Below, piece by piece: positions 37,794 to 49,158 of a DNA stretch of 64,000 bases. Each line of letters starts with the position of its first letter. Within the stretch, counting starts at the first letter, position 1. Origin of the DNA: Bryum argenteum (Eukaryota; Streptophyta; Bryopsida; Bryales; Bryaceae); contig CM073327.1 in NCBI GenBank assembly GCA_037043015.1, forward strand, positions 5,810,727-5,874,726. Direction: 5' to 3'. The notes below the pieces were generated by a model that saw nothing but the letters and a program-made list of their open reading frames with translations, searched no databases and was not told the origin of the DNA. A program made the translations under genes and the position numbers.

Positions 37794-38784
37794 GCGGCGG
37801 GGGCGCCACCACCCCCTCACCAAATCCATGAAACTAAACCTGCTCACCTTTACTGTCCGCAGGCTAAACGATGATGGAGCTGTGGATCTCATGAGATCCT
37901 ACCTCAGAAACCATCACACCCAGGTGGACGTAGTAGCGTTACAAGAACACAAGACCCGTGGACACGCACTTCCCCGCCTTGGTGACAGGATCTGGAAAGG
38001 AGCTCTCTCCTACGCCCTGGAAGCTACTGTAGGCTACGGTCATAACTCGCTTGACCCCGGCGCTGGTTGCGGTGGCATCATCACACTGATCAACCCGAAA
38101 TGGGCTCCGCACATTGGCGCCTCTAGCTCTCTCATGGACAATCGCCTGCACTGGCTCATCTTGACAGGTCTCCCTGGCGGCGATATAGGGATCGCTAATC
38201 TCTATGCCCCCAATGACCCCGCAGATCGCTGCCAGCTCTGGGAGACCATGGAACGCAATCTCCCGCACTCATGCAGGTGGGTCGTTCTTGGCGACTTCAA
38301 CATGGTTGAGGCCCGTGCTGACAAAACACGCCAAACCGCCTCCCTGATCCCCTACAGAAAACGTCTACTCTTCGAGGCCATGAAAGCCTCGCTGCACATT
38401 GAGGACAACCCGCGTACTCCAGGCAGCTTGAAGTTCAGCTGGGACAACAACAGGCCGGGACTACCTCGATCATTAGCTCGCCTGGACCGGATCTACACTT
38501 TCATACAACAGCCCGACACACCCAGCCGCTCAATTCTCTCCTACTCGATCCTTGCTAATATCACTCGGTCGGATCACCTCCCGGTTGCAGCGTCCATCCA
38601 ACTTGAAGCTCAACCTCGCAGACTGACCCACTGGAAGATGAACGCTATGTGGTTCGAAGCTGCTGCCCCCGAAATTACAAAAATATGGGAAACCGCTAGG
38701 CCGAATCTCTCATTTTTTGCCAAGATGAGACGCATCATCAAATTCTACAAGTGCTTTTGCAAACGCAAAGTCAGAGAGAGTTGA
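37765..38784 (+). pseudogene. LINE ORF2, endonuclease part
   Basis: An apurinic-type endonuclease (exonuclease-endonuclease-phosphatase fold) that would nick target DNA for primed reverse transcription. Seen motifs are LTFTVRRLND near the start (Asn usually found here is Thr), ALQEHK with the catalytic Glu, VVLGDFNM, LARLDRIY and SDHLP with the catalytic His. The domain start is probably the Met at 37828. The frame leaves the domain at about 38750 and stops at 38784. The reverse transcriptase continues in a different frame overlapping 38751-38784, so ORF2 is split by a single frameshift. Confidence 0.85.
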
Positions 38785-41700
38785 AAGCAGACGAAGCAGC
38801 TCTGATTCTAAACCTCGAGCAGTCTACAAAGGCCGCCCAAGACGACCCGGCCAATGAGGAGCTGCTACAGCGCCGTTGCGACAGCCGCGCACATCTCCAA
38901 GCTTACCAATCTCGGAAGCTTGCTGGGAAAAAGGTGCGCATGCGAGTGCGATGGAAGATGCACGGTGATCTGGTGAGCAAGGAATTCTTCCATGCTGTCA
39001 GGGAAAGGCGAAATCAAGCCCCGATAACTGCCCTGCGCGGCCTTGATGGAGCGAGAGTCACCGATCAAAAAGGCATGGAAGATCAAGCAACGACATTCTA
39101 TCAGAGTCTCTATGAAGCCGTCCCTATGCTCCCCGATCAAGATGCTCTGGAAGCTCGTATCTTGAACGCCATTCCTGCTAGCTTTCGGTCCAAATTTTCC
39201 ATGGAGACTCTCTCGACATTGAGTGCTCTACCCAGTCAGACCGAGCTTCTCAAGGCACTACGCTGCATGGCTCCTGGAAAGAGTCCCGGTCCGGACGGGG
39301 TCGTGGTAGAATTTTTCAAATTCTTCTGGGAAACGATCGGCCCAGATTACACCTCAATGCTACGCTCCTCCATCGCATCTGGATCACTACTCCCAGGCAT
39401 GAACCGCGGACTCATCATTCTCTTGCCAAAAGAGGGTGACACGGAGCTGTTGTCAAACTGGCGCCCAATCACCTTACTGACAACAGCATACAAGCTCTTT
39501 GCCAAAGTTCTTCAAATCAGGTTGCAAAAACTCCTCCCTGAAATCATCCATGATAGTCAAACTGCTTTTCTCCCCTCCAGGTTCATACTAGATTCTGTGA
39601 TGGTCCAATACGAAACGATTGCATGGGCTGCGGAGTCCAACCAGCCACTGGTGATGCTCAAAGTCGACTTCAGCAAAGCCTTCGACATAGTGAGCTGGAG
39701 ATTTTTGACCAAGGTTATGCTCCAATTTGGGATCCCCCCGGAATTCGTCTCCATGGTGAACATGCTGCTAGAGGGAGCGTCGGCATCCGTGTGTGTCAAC
39801 GGAGCATGCTCCTCCCCATTCCCCATACGAAGAGGAGTCCGCCAAGGCTGCCCGCTGGCACCATACCTGTATCTTCTAGTAGCAGAGGCGCTGTCACTTG
39901 CCGCTCGCCATCAGGTATCCATCGGTTCCCTTCGAGGCATCCGCCTACCCGATTCGAACACCCAACAGATCGTGACCCAGTACGCAGATGATGCCACCTT
40001 GGCGGTGTTCGGATCCTACCGATATCTCATCGCTGCCTTTGATCTGCTGCAAACCTTCGAAGCTGCTTCAGGGCTTCGCATCAACAGGGCAAAAAGTGCC
40101 GCTTTCTGGTTCGGTAGGGAAGTCACACCGAGCTGGCTCCATGACTTCAGCTGCTTGGTGGCTCCTCCACAGGCCCTGTACAAGCTACTCGGCACCCCAT
40201 TTGGGCTGGAGCTTGCGACCGCCGATATCGACGAGTTCCTGAAAGCTAAAGTCTTGAAGAAGCTGAACTACTGGTCAAAGATACACCTGTCTCTAGCGGC
40301 GAGGGCAGTCATCGTTAACTCCGTCCTTCTGTCAACCTTATGGTACTTTCTAAGTATATGGGGAGGATCACGGCCGGTTTTACAACGCATCCGAGCCTCT
40401 CTCAGGAACTACCTATGGAAAGGGAATGAAGAGCGAGCACGTGCACGAGTCTATTGGCAAGACTGCTGTGCCTCCCAAGACAATGGCGGTCTCGGGATCG
40501 TTGACCTGGAGGAGGCCCTCACAGCCCTCATGGGGAAATGGGTGGTGAAAGCTCTCACTCCAGGTACCTCAGCGCTGCAGACACTCCTTCGCCATCGACT
40601 CAGCCTCCTGAGGCCCCCAGGCAACCCGGGCTGGCCCCCTAGCCTTCAATGGTCAATGCTTTCTCGCTTCTCGGCCCCCACGGGAAATGCCCTGTGGAAA
40701 CGCATTACTCAGGCCTGGAAGTCCCTCACCCCCTTGCTCGATGCAATCCCTCCAAAGAACTTCGACGAAGTGTGCAACACATATTTATGGTGGACTACCC
40801 ATTTCTTGGGCAACTCCTTTGGCTTCACGGAGTCAAGAGCCAAACAACTGGCAACAGCAGGCTTACGATCCCTTCGAGACCTCTGGCTTCCTGGAGGTAT
40901 GGTCCCGATACCCTGGCTTGAGCTTCAGACCAAATTCGGCCTCCACCAGGACGAACGCCTCTGTGTAGAGCAATACTACTCCAACATCCCTGGAGCTTGG
41001 GTCTGCCTTCAACATTCAACCGCGCTCTCTCCACAAATTGATGACTGGCTCGGCGTCTTTGATGGCAATCTCATGGACCGGCCTTCTCTGGTGCTCCAAA
41101 CCTCAGCCCAGTTTCTTCCGACACTCTCCTCGACGCCCACGGACCTGGAAGTCCCTGTCCACATCAAGACTTACATCGTCGGTGACCTATCCAGCTCACT
41201 CATCGAACTGCCTGTCCTAACATCACAACCGCGTCGGGCTCATGGCACCATCTGCAGAGTGAGGATCATCTCGCTCCCTCCCCGCCAGTCAACCAAGACG
41301 TCCATTACACGTAAGTACTTAGCCCCTGTGTCATGCCTCTCCTTTGACCCCGCCAGATGGTTAAGGCGGCCGGGAGATAACTTCTTCGAATACTCTGCGA
41401 GCAAAGGCTGCAGATGGAGGAATCCTCACATTTCCTTGAGTAGGTCAATTCATGAGAAATGGCACAATCAACTTCGACCAGAGTTCACTCCCAACTGGAC
41501 AGAGGTTTGGATGGCAGACCGCCCAAGAAAGGAAGCTGCCTTCTTCTGGAGTCTCATTCACAGAGCGATAGCAGTCAACCAGTGGCGACATCAATCACAC
41601 ACGGCAACTTCAGCTCTCTGCACCTGTTGCGACCGTGGAGTCCCAGAGTCTCTGCAACACTGCTTCTTTCAATGCACGGCGGCAATAGAAGCATGGGACT

Positions 41701-42134
41701 ATGCATTTGCCATTCTATACCAGGCAGTCCCGCGCCACCTCAACTCCATTCCGTGGAACCGTCTTCATTGGGAGCAATGCCTACTTGGTGAGCCCCTGCC
41801 GATTCAACTTCAGCCACTATCAGAACTCTGGGCGCTTCTGAGAGGGGTGGTGATTTGGTCCATCTGGATACGACGCAATGCTTGTATTTTTGCAGGAGGA
41901 AGATGGACAAAAGAACGCCTTCAGCTCACCATCTGGGATAGCACACTTGACTTAGGCCGTATGGCGTGGGAGCGAGCTTCTCGCCGGGTGCGTCACGCAC
42001 AAAACCCTCGTCCCCAACTCATGGCAAGATTTCATCGAATCTGGCTAAGTTCCGAAGTATTCTGCTCTCTGACTAACGACAGAGTTCGTTGGTCGGCGGT
42101 TGCCCCGAGCTGCAGCAGGTCCCTTGTCAATTAA
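38751..42134 (+). pseudogene. LINE ORF2, reverse transcriptase part
   Basis: 1127 codons. RT motifs in order: GPDGVVVEFFK, NWRPITLLTTAYK, LKVDFSKAFD (about 303-312), RQGCPLAPYLY, QYADD with the catalytic Asp pair (about 410-414), and GLRINRAKS. Toward the end CTCC...HCFFQC (about 957-975) is the zf-RVT zinc motif common in plant L1 elements. No RNase H domain was recognised. It would copy LINE RNA at the nicked target. The frame itself has no internal stop. Separation from the endonuclease by the frameshift at about 38.75 kb is the only evident lesion. Confidence 0.9.
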
Positions 42135-42321
42135 TGCTAGTTCCAGAGGTATCAGTTCACTCCTTGGTCTCACCATCAGGGAATTAGGTCCTAACAGGGT
42201 TTTCAGTTCTCATCAGGTAGCAATCTTCAAAAAATAGGTATCCGCCGGCCCGAAGCACACTCAAGCCTGGTTCTGCATCGGTGTATCTCTCTTCATGCAA
42301 TGGAAATCCACCACTTGTTCC

Positions 42322-42323
42322 AA

Positions 42324-42408
<85 letters not shown>
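42322..42408. repeat. (AT)n tract at LINE 3' end
   Basis: About 40 AT units form the terminal tail of the LINE, running into the target duplication. A shorter similar tract lies at 45320-45357 in block B. Confidence 0.9.
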
Positions 42409-42410
<2 letters not shown>

Positions 42411-42422
42411 TTAATTAAAAAA

Positions 42423-42681
42423 CTAACCTTCTAATGGTAAGATTGCCTCAAATTTTACAAAGGATATAAAATTGTGAAGTAAACCTCTTGTGCCAAAATG
42501 CATGCGATGTTTCCATAATATCTTGAATCTGAAGTGGAGGCAAGTCAAGTAACGCCGTAACGGGAAGCCTTGAATGCTCCTCCTGGGCATACCACCCGAA
42601 AATGCACAATTCCACATCAAAGAATATAATTTTTTGGGTGTTATTTTTCACTATTTTTAACCATCGATTCGAGCATGCCAC
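42423..42681 (-). pseudogene. Small protein family member 2, decayed
   Basis: On the reverse strand, FFDVELCIFG in one frame and GGMPRRSIQGFPL in another match the C-terminal motif of the 44.3-kb copy, followed by LLDLPPL. Frameshifts separate the pieces and no start is convincing. It adjoins block A just as the 54-kb copy lies beyond block B, so gene remnant and block may have been duplicated together. Confidence 0.5.
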
Positions 42682-42767
42682 CCCCTTCCCCGTTTTCCCC
42701 CGCCGCTTCCAAGCCCTCTTTCCAGGACGACAGTCAGGTTTCGTTGAAATGGACCAGTGGTGGCGGC

Positions 42768-43167
42768 TTAACCCTTAAACGCCCAAGCAAGCCCGAGGGG
42801 CTTGATTTCAACAGAATCTTCCTTGTAGCTCTCACTGTACTCCACTTTTCACTTCTATTTTGATGTCAAACTGGTCACCTTCTTATGATGCATTCAAAAA
42901 GTGAAATTTCACAATTCAAATCACAACTTGTATGAATGATTTTGTGCTTTGAAAGGATTGTGGTAGGTAGGTTGGGGTTGTACATAACCTTGTAGGAGGA
43001 TGCAAGCTCATCATTGATTGGTCTATTCATGATGCCCAAGTTCAAAAAGTGCACTATTCATGATGCCCAAGTTCAAAAAGTGCACTATTCATGATGCCCA
43101 AGTCCAAAAATGTTGTGATCCAATTTTGGGCTGCCCGTTTTAGACCCCATGGGCGTTTAAGGGTTAA
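42768..43167. mobile_element. 400-bp TIR element
   Basis: Terminal repeats TTAACCCTTAAACGCCCA and its complement TGGGCGTTTAAGGGTTAA. The interior has a 33-base unit (CTATTCATGATGCCCAAGTT) repeated three times at 43022-43105. A related internal stretch lies at 10.98-11.06 kb. Target duplication is not evident. Confidence 0.75.
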
Positions 43168-43745
43168 GAAACCTGGGATGCAAACGGACTATAAATTCTG
43201 CTTCTCGGGGATAATACTTGAATGTAACTCGCTGCTAGTGTTAATTCTCACCTTCGCGTTCACAACAGCTCGCATTTGCATTCGCTAGCTACTCTCTTCT
43301 TTCTCACTCCCATCGTAAGTCTCTGCTGCCCCTCCATTGTAATTTAGTGTTTTCTTTCGTTACCGATCAATTCTAGCTCGCTTCGCAGCTCTTGAATGGA
43401 TTCAGTACCTAATTCACGACTCAGATTGAAGTGAAGTTCTGGCAGTCGAATTAAGTCCGCGGGTTCCACAATCAACACTTCTATGTACTAGATTGCTATC
43501 AATGCTGAAATTTGACGTCTTGCATGAATCTCTTGCTGATCATGTTGCGATCGTCTCTTCCAGTACGCCCTATTTGTTGATAACTTTTCCCGAATTTTGA
43601 TTCTAGAATTGTTATTCTCCTTCCCTTGGTTGTCCAAGCGAGGTCTACTTGATTTATCGACATGTTGACGATCTCGATTTCAGCAAGAGATGTGCTCAAT
43701 GTTTTTCGTCGTGTGGCTTGTTAAAATCCTTCAGACGGTAACGCA

Positions 43746-44354
43746 ATGGCGCAAGTGAATCGTGCTGGCACGGACGCGCAACAGCCTGCTCCTGCTTCCG
43801 CTCTCGCCGTGGCAGTTGGACCTCCTGCCGGTCCTCGTCACTAAGGGCGGGACAGTGGAGGGGTTGCGCCTCCACTGCCCGCCCACACTAGCTGCCCGGC
43901 TGAAATTCGTATAAATGTGATTTTTGGATTTTTGGAGGCCCTACAATATTTATTTTCAGATTTTGAGTTCAGAATTGGGATCTGCGACCCCAATTTACCC
44001 TTGGAGGTGTCCCATGGCAGCATTGGTGTCATCAACAACAAAAATTTAGGGGCAAATTTACTCCCAAATGATTTTATGCGGGCAGGGTTTTGTGGGCGGG
44101 CAGGGAGGCGCAACCCCTCCACTGTCCCGCCCTTAGTGTCGAGGCCTGCCCGTGTCGGTGTTCCGGTGCCTGTCGCCGTAGCGGACCCTTCTATTGCCGT
44201 GGCAGCCCCTCCTATTGCCGTGGCAGCCTTCCCTGTCCCCGCAGCCCAAGATCTTGTATTCTTTGATGTGCAAGCGGGCATTTCGGGGGGTATGCCCAGG
44301 AGGAGCATTCAAGGCTTCCCGTTACTTGACTTGCCTCCACTTCTTGACTTTTGA
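43746..44354 (+). pseudogene. Small protein family member 3, interrupted by a MITE
   Basis: ATG at 43746 opens MAQVNRAGTDAQQPAPASA, then TAA comes at codon 33 because a 300-bp element is inserted. After it, the frame resumes from 44139 as a Val/Ala/Pro-rich stretch and ends FFDVQAGISGG, RRSIQGF, LLDLPPLLDF with stop at 44352-44354. Without the insertion the protein would be roughly 100 aa. A pyrimidine-rich leader and CATC/GTAAGTC donor near 43315, with an acceptor close to 43690-43735, suggest a 5'UTR intron. The function is unknown and no domain was recognised. The sister copy at 54 kb is uninterrupted. Confidence 0.55.
43839..44138. mobile_element. 300-bp CACTA-ended MITE
   Basis: Inverted repeats of about 48 bases start CACTAAGGGCGGGACAGTGG and end with the complement, ...CCCTTAGTG. 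CACTA ends suggest the En/Spm superfamily, but the expected three-base target duplication is ambiguous (CGT or TCG before, TCG after). The left end supplies the TAA that truncates the host reading frame. Confidence 0.8.
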
Positions 44355-45289
44355 AAGGCGAGGTTACTCTCTTGCTGGAATCATCAATTGTGGCTGAATG
44401 GCTTTAGTTATGATTCTCATCCCAGTCGTACAGGGCTTTTAATTCAGTATGTGGGTTGACGGAGTATGATTTATAATGTTTTGGTATCGTTATGTTTGGG
44501 GTACTAAGCTTCGTTCTATAGTGAGGAGATTCTGCAGGGGTACGTACGAAAGTAAAATGTTGTGTCGGTAGTTTCTATTTCCTTGTAATACAATTACTAC
44601 GATTTTACTGCGTTACTTCTAAGTGAAACATGAGAATTTGTTGAATGTGTAACTTGTCCTTCCATGTATGTATCTAGAATACTCCAATTTCTTAACAATT
44701 GTGAAAACATTATGGTCAAATTGGTGTGGAATGACTAAATAATGTTAGATTATGGAGTAAAATAATTCAACTTAAATATACACGTCACAACTTCAACTTC
44801 CATGTCGTGAATGTATTAATATATCATTTAAGAATATTCTTATACATGTCGCAGTTTGGAGCATGTCTTCATCTTTGAACACTAAAGATGTTGAATTTGG
44901 TCATTCTCAATGACAAATTGAAGCGTTGAGGAGTCACATGTTCATTGCTCGATGTCTATTTTTGACAAAGTTTGTTGATGTTGCCTTCCAAATTAGTGTT
45001 TTCTAATTTTAAATTGTATATTATTTTATTTCATTTTATTTTTTGGAGTGGAATCTTGTGATCTTATCATAATTCAAGATGGTTTGATTTTATGACATGC
45101 ACTATTTAGCCGATTTCAAAAGTATGTAATATTATCACTCAAGGAGGCATGTTTTACTATTGCAAATTTATATTCTGAATAAGAAAGTTCTTTTCATGAT
45201 TTTTTTTTAAGCAAGTGTAATCTTAGTAAGAGGATATATAATTTCCTCGGTAGAAGTTTTTAATTTGAGTCCTTTGAGGATTAGCTAAC
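44355..45289. other. Intergenic, no gene seen
   Basis: AT-rich. It contains the presumed 3'UTR of the small-protein gene. No repeat ends or exons were recognised. Confidence 0.4.
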
Positions 45290-45316
45290 CAATTAAGGGT
45301 TAATTGATGTCACAAA

Positions 45317-45360
<44 letters not shown>

Positions 45361-45387
45361 TTATAGTGGCACCAGCTTTGCGACTTA

Positions 45388-45977
45388 AGGTAGCGACACC
45401 CATAAGCATCCCTATCCCCATTGGCGTGACCTATGATTGTACCTATTGTTGACCTTTTGAGACCCACGGCTGACTGTTGTGAAAAAGGGACGGTAATGGG
45501 TGTACATTAAAGCGTGCTTTACTGCCGATTGGTTGGAAGTGAATGTTGTATGTCATGGTGTAAAGTGCATAGTGTTTTAATGAAATAATATTGAGAGGTG
45601 GTTGAGCGGTTTGGTTTTGGGTGATTTGATTTGCTAGTTCTTACTTATCCACAGCTTGGAATTTTGAACAACGGTGGGACGGTTTTCAATTCCCCGTTTA
45701 ACTTTTATAGGAACTATCTTTCTTGGTTTTAAGCCGCTACAGGACAACAAACACTTCAGTGGTGGTCATTTTTAGCTCCACCTATGGACAAGCATATAAG
45801 TATGTTCATTTTGTACTTTGAAATATTCTTAAAAACTCTGGCTCGTCACAAAACCTCATCTCTCAAGGCAAATATTTTTCACTCCCAATTACTAATCTGT
45901 AGATAATTTTTTCAAGCTTCCTTGGTAGTTGTAACCAACCATATTTGCTTATTGGGACGGTTATGGGTGTCGCTACC
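45388..45977. mobile_element. PIF/Harbinger-like MITE, 590 bp
   Basis: Perfect terminal repeats AGGTAGCGACACCCATAA / TTATGGGTGTCGCTACCT are flanked by TTA at 45385-45387 and 45978-45980. Block A shows the unoccupied context (GCGACCTA then CATAATGTGC, apart from its own Stowaway), supporting a three-base TTA duplication. The interior is non-coding. Confidence 0.88.
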
Positions 45978-46633
45978 TTACATGATGTGCCCATTCATTG
46001 AGGCCATTGGTAGCGAAGGAACGGGCAGAAAGGAAGGGAAGAGCCACACACAGCATTGGGATGTGCAACACCCAGATTGATGGCAGCTGCTCCTCCTCAG
46101 CTTCGACCCACTACCACCATGGGCCTCTTCACATATGTTTTCCAAAACTAGTTTCACAAATCCTTCAGCACATTTTGCCATATTCAAATGATTGGCACTA
46201 TAACACAATATAGGTAAAGGATGTGATCACCTCATAGGGGTGCTCCCGCCTTGCCTTGAATGTCCTTCCGGATCAGGGATGTCAATATGGACGTCTTTTG
46301 AGTTTTTTGGTCGACGGACGTCATTCCGTCGTCGACGTCCGTCCGGGGGTAAAATGGAATTACTACGACAACAGTAAAAATTTCAACCATTAGATATTCT
46401 TGGAGCTCGCATCTAAGCCGTTCAAATCTGATCTTCTTTAGAGCGATCGAGAAAATTCGCTTCGACCGGCGCCCGGTCGAGGCGACCGAAGGTCGTGGTG
46501 ACCATGAGATTTGATTCGGAGATCCACAACCGTCAGATCGATAACGGTCGACCGGTCGGACGGCGGTCGACGGATCGGTCGGCGGTCGACCGATCGGACG
46601 GCCCGACCGGAATTTAAGGGGGAAAAAAAAAAC

Positions 46634-49138
46634 ATCTAAATTTAGAATCCGGTCGCTCCGTCCGATCAGTCAGGCCGACCGATCGGACGGAGCGACCGGA
46701 TTCTAAATTTAGATTTTTAAATTTTTTTATTTTTTATTTTATTTTTTTAAATTTCCCGGACGGCGTGGGCGTCCGGCCCTTGGTGGGGAGCTAAGGATGG
46801 CGGCCACTCCTCTTAACCCTAACCCTATTCTAATTTATTCCAACAACCATTTTGAATTTCTTAACAACTCCCTCCCTAAAGTTTTTCAAGATCCAGATTA
46901 CACTATTTGGGGTTCCCGCCCAAATAAGATTCTCCTTGCTTTGAGCATTACGATCTCACTAATGGAAAAGAATCAACGGTGTAAATTTTACAAGTGACTA
47001 AAAACTCAAGTGAACTTTAAGATCCTACGGTTGGATCTTCTAAACATTGTTTCAAATGGGGCTTTATAAGCATGGAGAATTTAGGCAATTTCGCATCAAG
47101 GATATCTAGGGATTAAGATCTCTTTATTTTATCTATAAATTATAACCATACTTAAGTTACTTTTGCGAATTGATTGATGATTCATTTAATCGTATTATCA
47201 TGGTCCGGAAGATGTTACTTACTTTGTACTACTTATGGCATGTCGATGTTTAACAACTTAAAAGAGAAAATAGGATGATGTTCATGTGTTTTTTAGTTTA
47301 AATTACGTATTTTTCTTTAATTCCCAAATTGCAAACTTTAGGAACAAGCCTAATGTCTTAATTCACTGTGAAGGGCACTTGGTATTTTTGGGGTGTAAGT
47401 TCTTAGTGTCATTTGCCAAAAACACATAGCATCATAAGGGTCAAATAGGATTAAATAAAAAATCTTTACTTGAGGATAAGAAAACGCTTCCACAAAGATT
47501 ATTTTTATTGAATACAAATTTTATTGCCATATAAATCAAATGGGGTCAATATCAACTAATCGCATCTTAAAATAATATATCATTGTATATTTGATCATGT
47601 AGTATTATGAATTGCTATAATAAGATATTGAAGATACATCACTTTCTACAAAAATAAAAAATAACATACGCCATAAACGTGGACATGACTCATATTTATT
47701 CATGAGTTATGAACATCTACCAAGATCAATTAAATGAAAAATCTATATTTACACATTACCACTACGTAACTTGTTAAATGTTTAGGAACGTCTTATAGAA
47801 ATATAATCTTCATACTCACACATACACTTGAAAGACAAATATTAGCACATAATACTTTGTAGTATTGTTCTTCTAAATTTGGGTTGCATGAATTTGTATT
47901 GTAAGTTTTATGTTATATGTCTTTTTCCTTCACATATTTATATACTTATATGATGCTAATAGCCTTTCAATATAGTACATGATTGGATATTCACTCTAAC
48001 GCTCAACTACTAAAGGCCCAATCAACCATTTTGTACTCTATTCCAAATTTTGACAAGATGTATCTGATTTAAAAAAGATTCTTGTTGGACTTATTTTTTA
48101 CCTCCGAGATGTAAGATGGGTTTAAAACCTCATCTACATTACAAAACCTAGTTTGGAATCATGTATTGTTCACACCAACCCTTCAATCACAAACATGACA
48201 AGGTTTGCATAATATTAAATAACTTATTATAAAAGAAAACCAGTAGTATTCTTCATAGATAAGTATTGGCCTTTATCATATAAGATAAAACTTAAGGAAA
48301 CCATACAAATAAATAAGTACTAAGAATAGAAATGAGAATTTTATTTTGCTATTGAAAGTTTAGGTGTCTTTAATCTATTACAAGAGAATTATTAATTGTT
48401 ATGAGGATTTCAACTACAACAATTTAATCTTAGAATTAAGGTTTTTATATTGTCTTTGGGAAGAAAGTTTACAAGAGTTAGAAAACTCACATTTCTTAAC
48501 ACATTCATTTTTCCTTCAAACCCCCCCCCCTAGCCTTTAGGGGTTAAATAAACAACCACCCATTTGGATTCAAATAAAATTTGCTTAGATACTTAGATCC
48601 GTAAATGGTTAGTAACTATAATATTTTTCATTATCATAAGTCAATGTGAATATATTGCAAATTCTATCAAAGCATGACATTGTACCCCTAAAGAATTCCA
48701 AGTGATTCATGGATAGTTAAGATTCATATGAACAATGAGGGGTTATTTATAATAAGTTCTATTTTTCATGTGTGTCCAAGCCCATAAGATCTTTTGAGTA
48801 AAACATTCCCTTCTATGAAAAGAAGATCTTCTCGACATTCCCCTGACAAAATCGGCATGTGGATTAATGCCCTGATTTAGATTGTAGGTACAATGTCAGG
48901 TACCTAAAAATAGACAATTCTTAAATGCAAGCAAGAGGAGGAAGAAGAAGGGAGAAGTGGAGAGATGAGGGAGCGTTGGTGAGTGAGAGAGGAAGAGAGG
49001 AGCGCAAGACACCGACCGGTCGCTCGGTCGATCGGTCGACATCGGTCGGTCGATCGATCGGACGCGGTCGCTGGTCGATCGATCGGACGCGGTCGCTGGC
49101 CGACCGATCGGTCGGAGGGCCCGACCGGAATTCAAGGG
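46634..49138. repeat. Foldback left arm
   Basis: Pairs with the right arm. Matching landmarks on opposite strands are the GGCGGCCACTCCTCTTAACC segment (46799 versus about 50585), the C-run/G-run (48527 versus 49752) and AGGAGGAAGAAGAAGGGAG (48935 versus 49340). A smaller perfect hairpin, TCTAAATTTAGAATCCGGTC with its complement, is nested at 46634-46714. Confidence 0.9.
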
Positions 49139-49158
49139 AAAAAAAAAAAAAAAAAAAA

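Larger units (their letters stand above)
34900..42404 (+). mobile_element. L1-type non-LTR retrotransposon (LINE), 7.5 kb
   Basis: A 13-base target duplication, ATATTCTTAATTA, sits at 34887-34899 and 42405-42417. Block B keeps the uninterrupted target near 52875-52895 as a diverged sequence. Order: 222-bp 5'UTR, a gag-like ORF1 with a CCHC knuckle, and ORF2 with AP-type endonuclease, reverse transcriptase and a C-terminal zinc motif. The element ends in an (AT)n tract of about 80 bases rather than poly(A). Coding is nearly complete but has at least two frameshifts and one stop, so this copy is probably not autonomous. Its GC content is well above the flanks. Confidence 0.95.

Noticed and set aside
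45320..45358. (AT)n tract in block B as a second LINE tail
   Set aside because: No LINE sequence precedes it and no target duplication is present; it replaces a short AT-rich segment of the 128-bp repeat.
46797..46997. Open frame MAATPLNPNPILIYS... and its mirror at 50324-50623
   Set aside because: The two are the same sequence in the two arms. No start context, family or continuation supports a gene. It contains CCCTAACCCTA by chance or as an old telomere-like seed.
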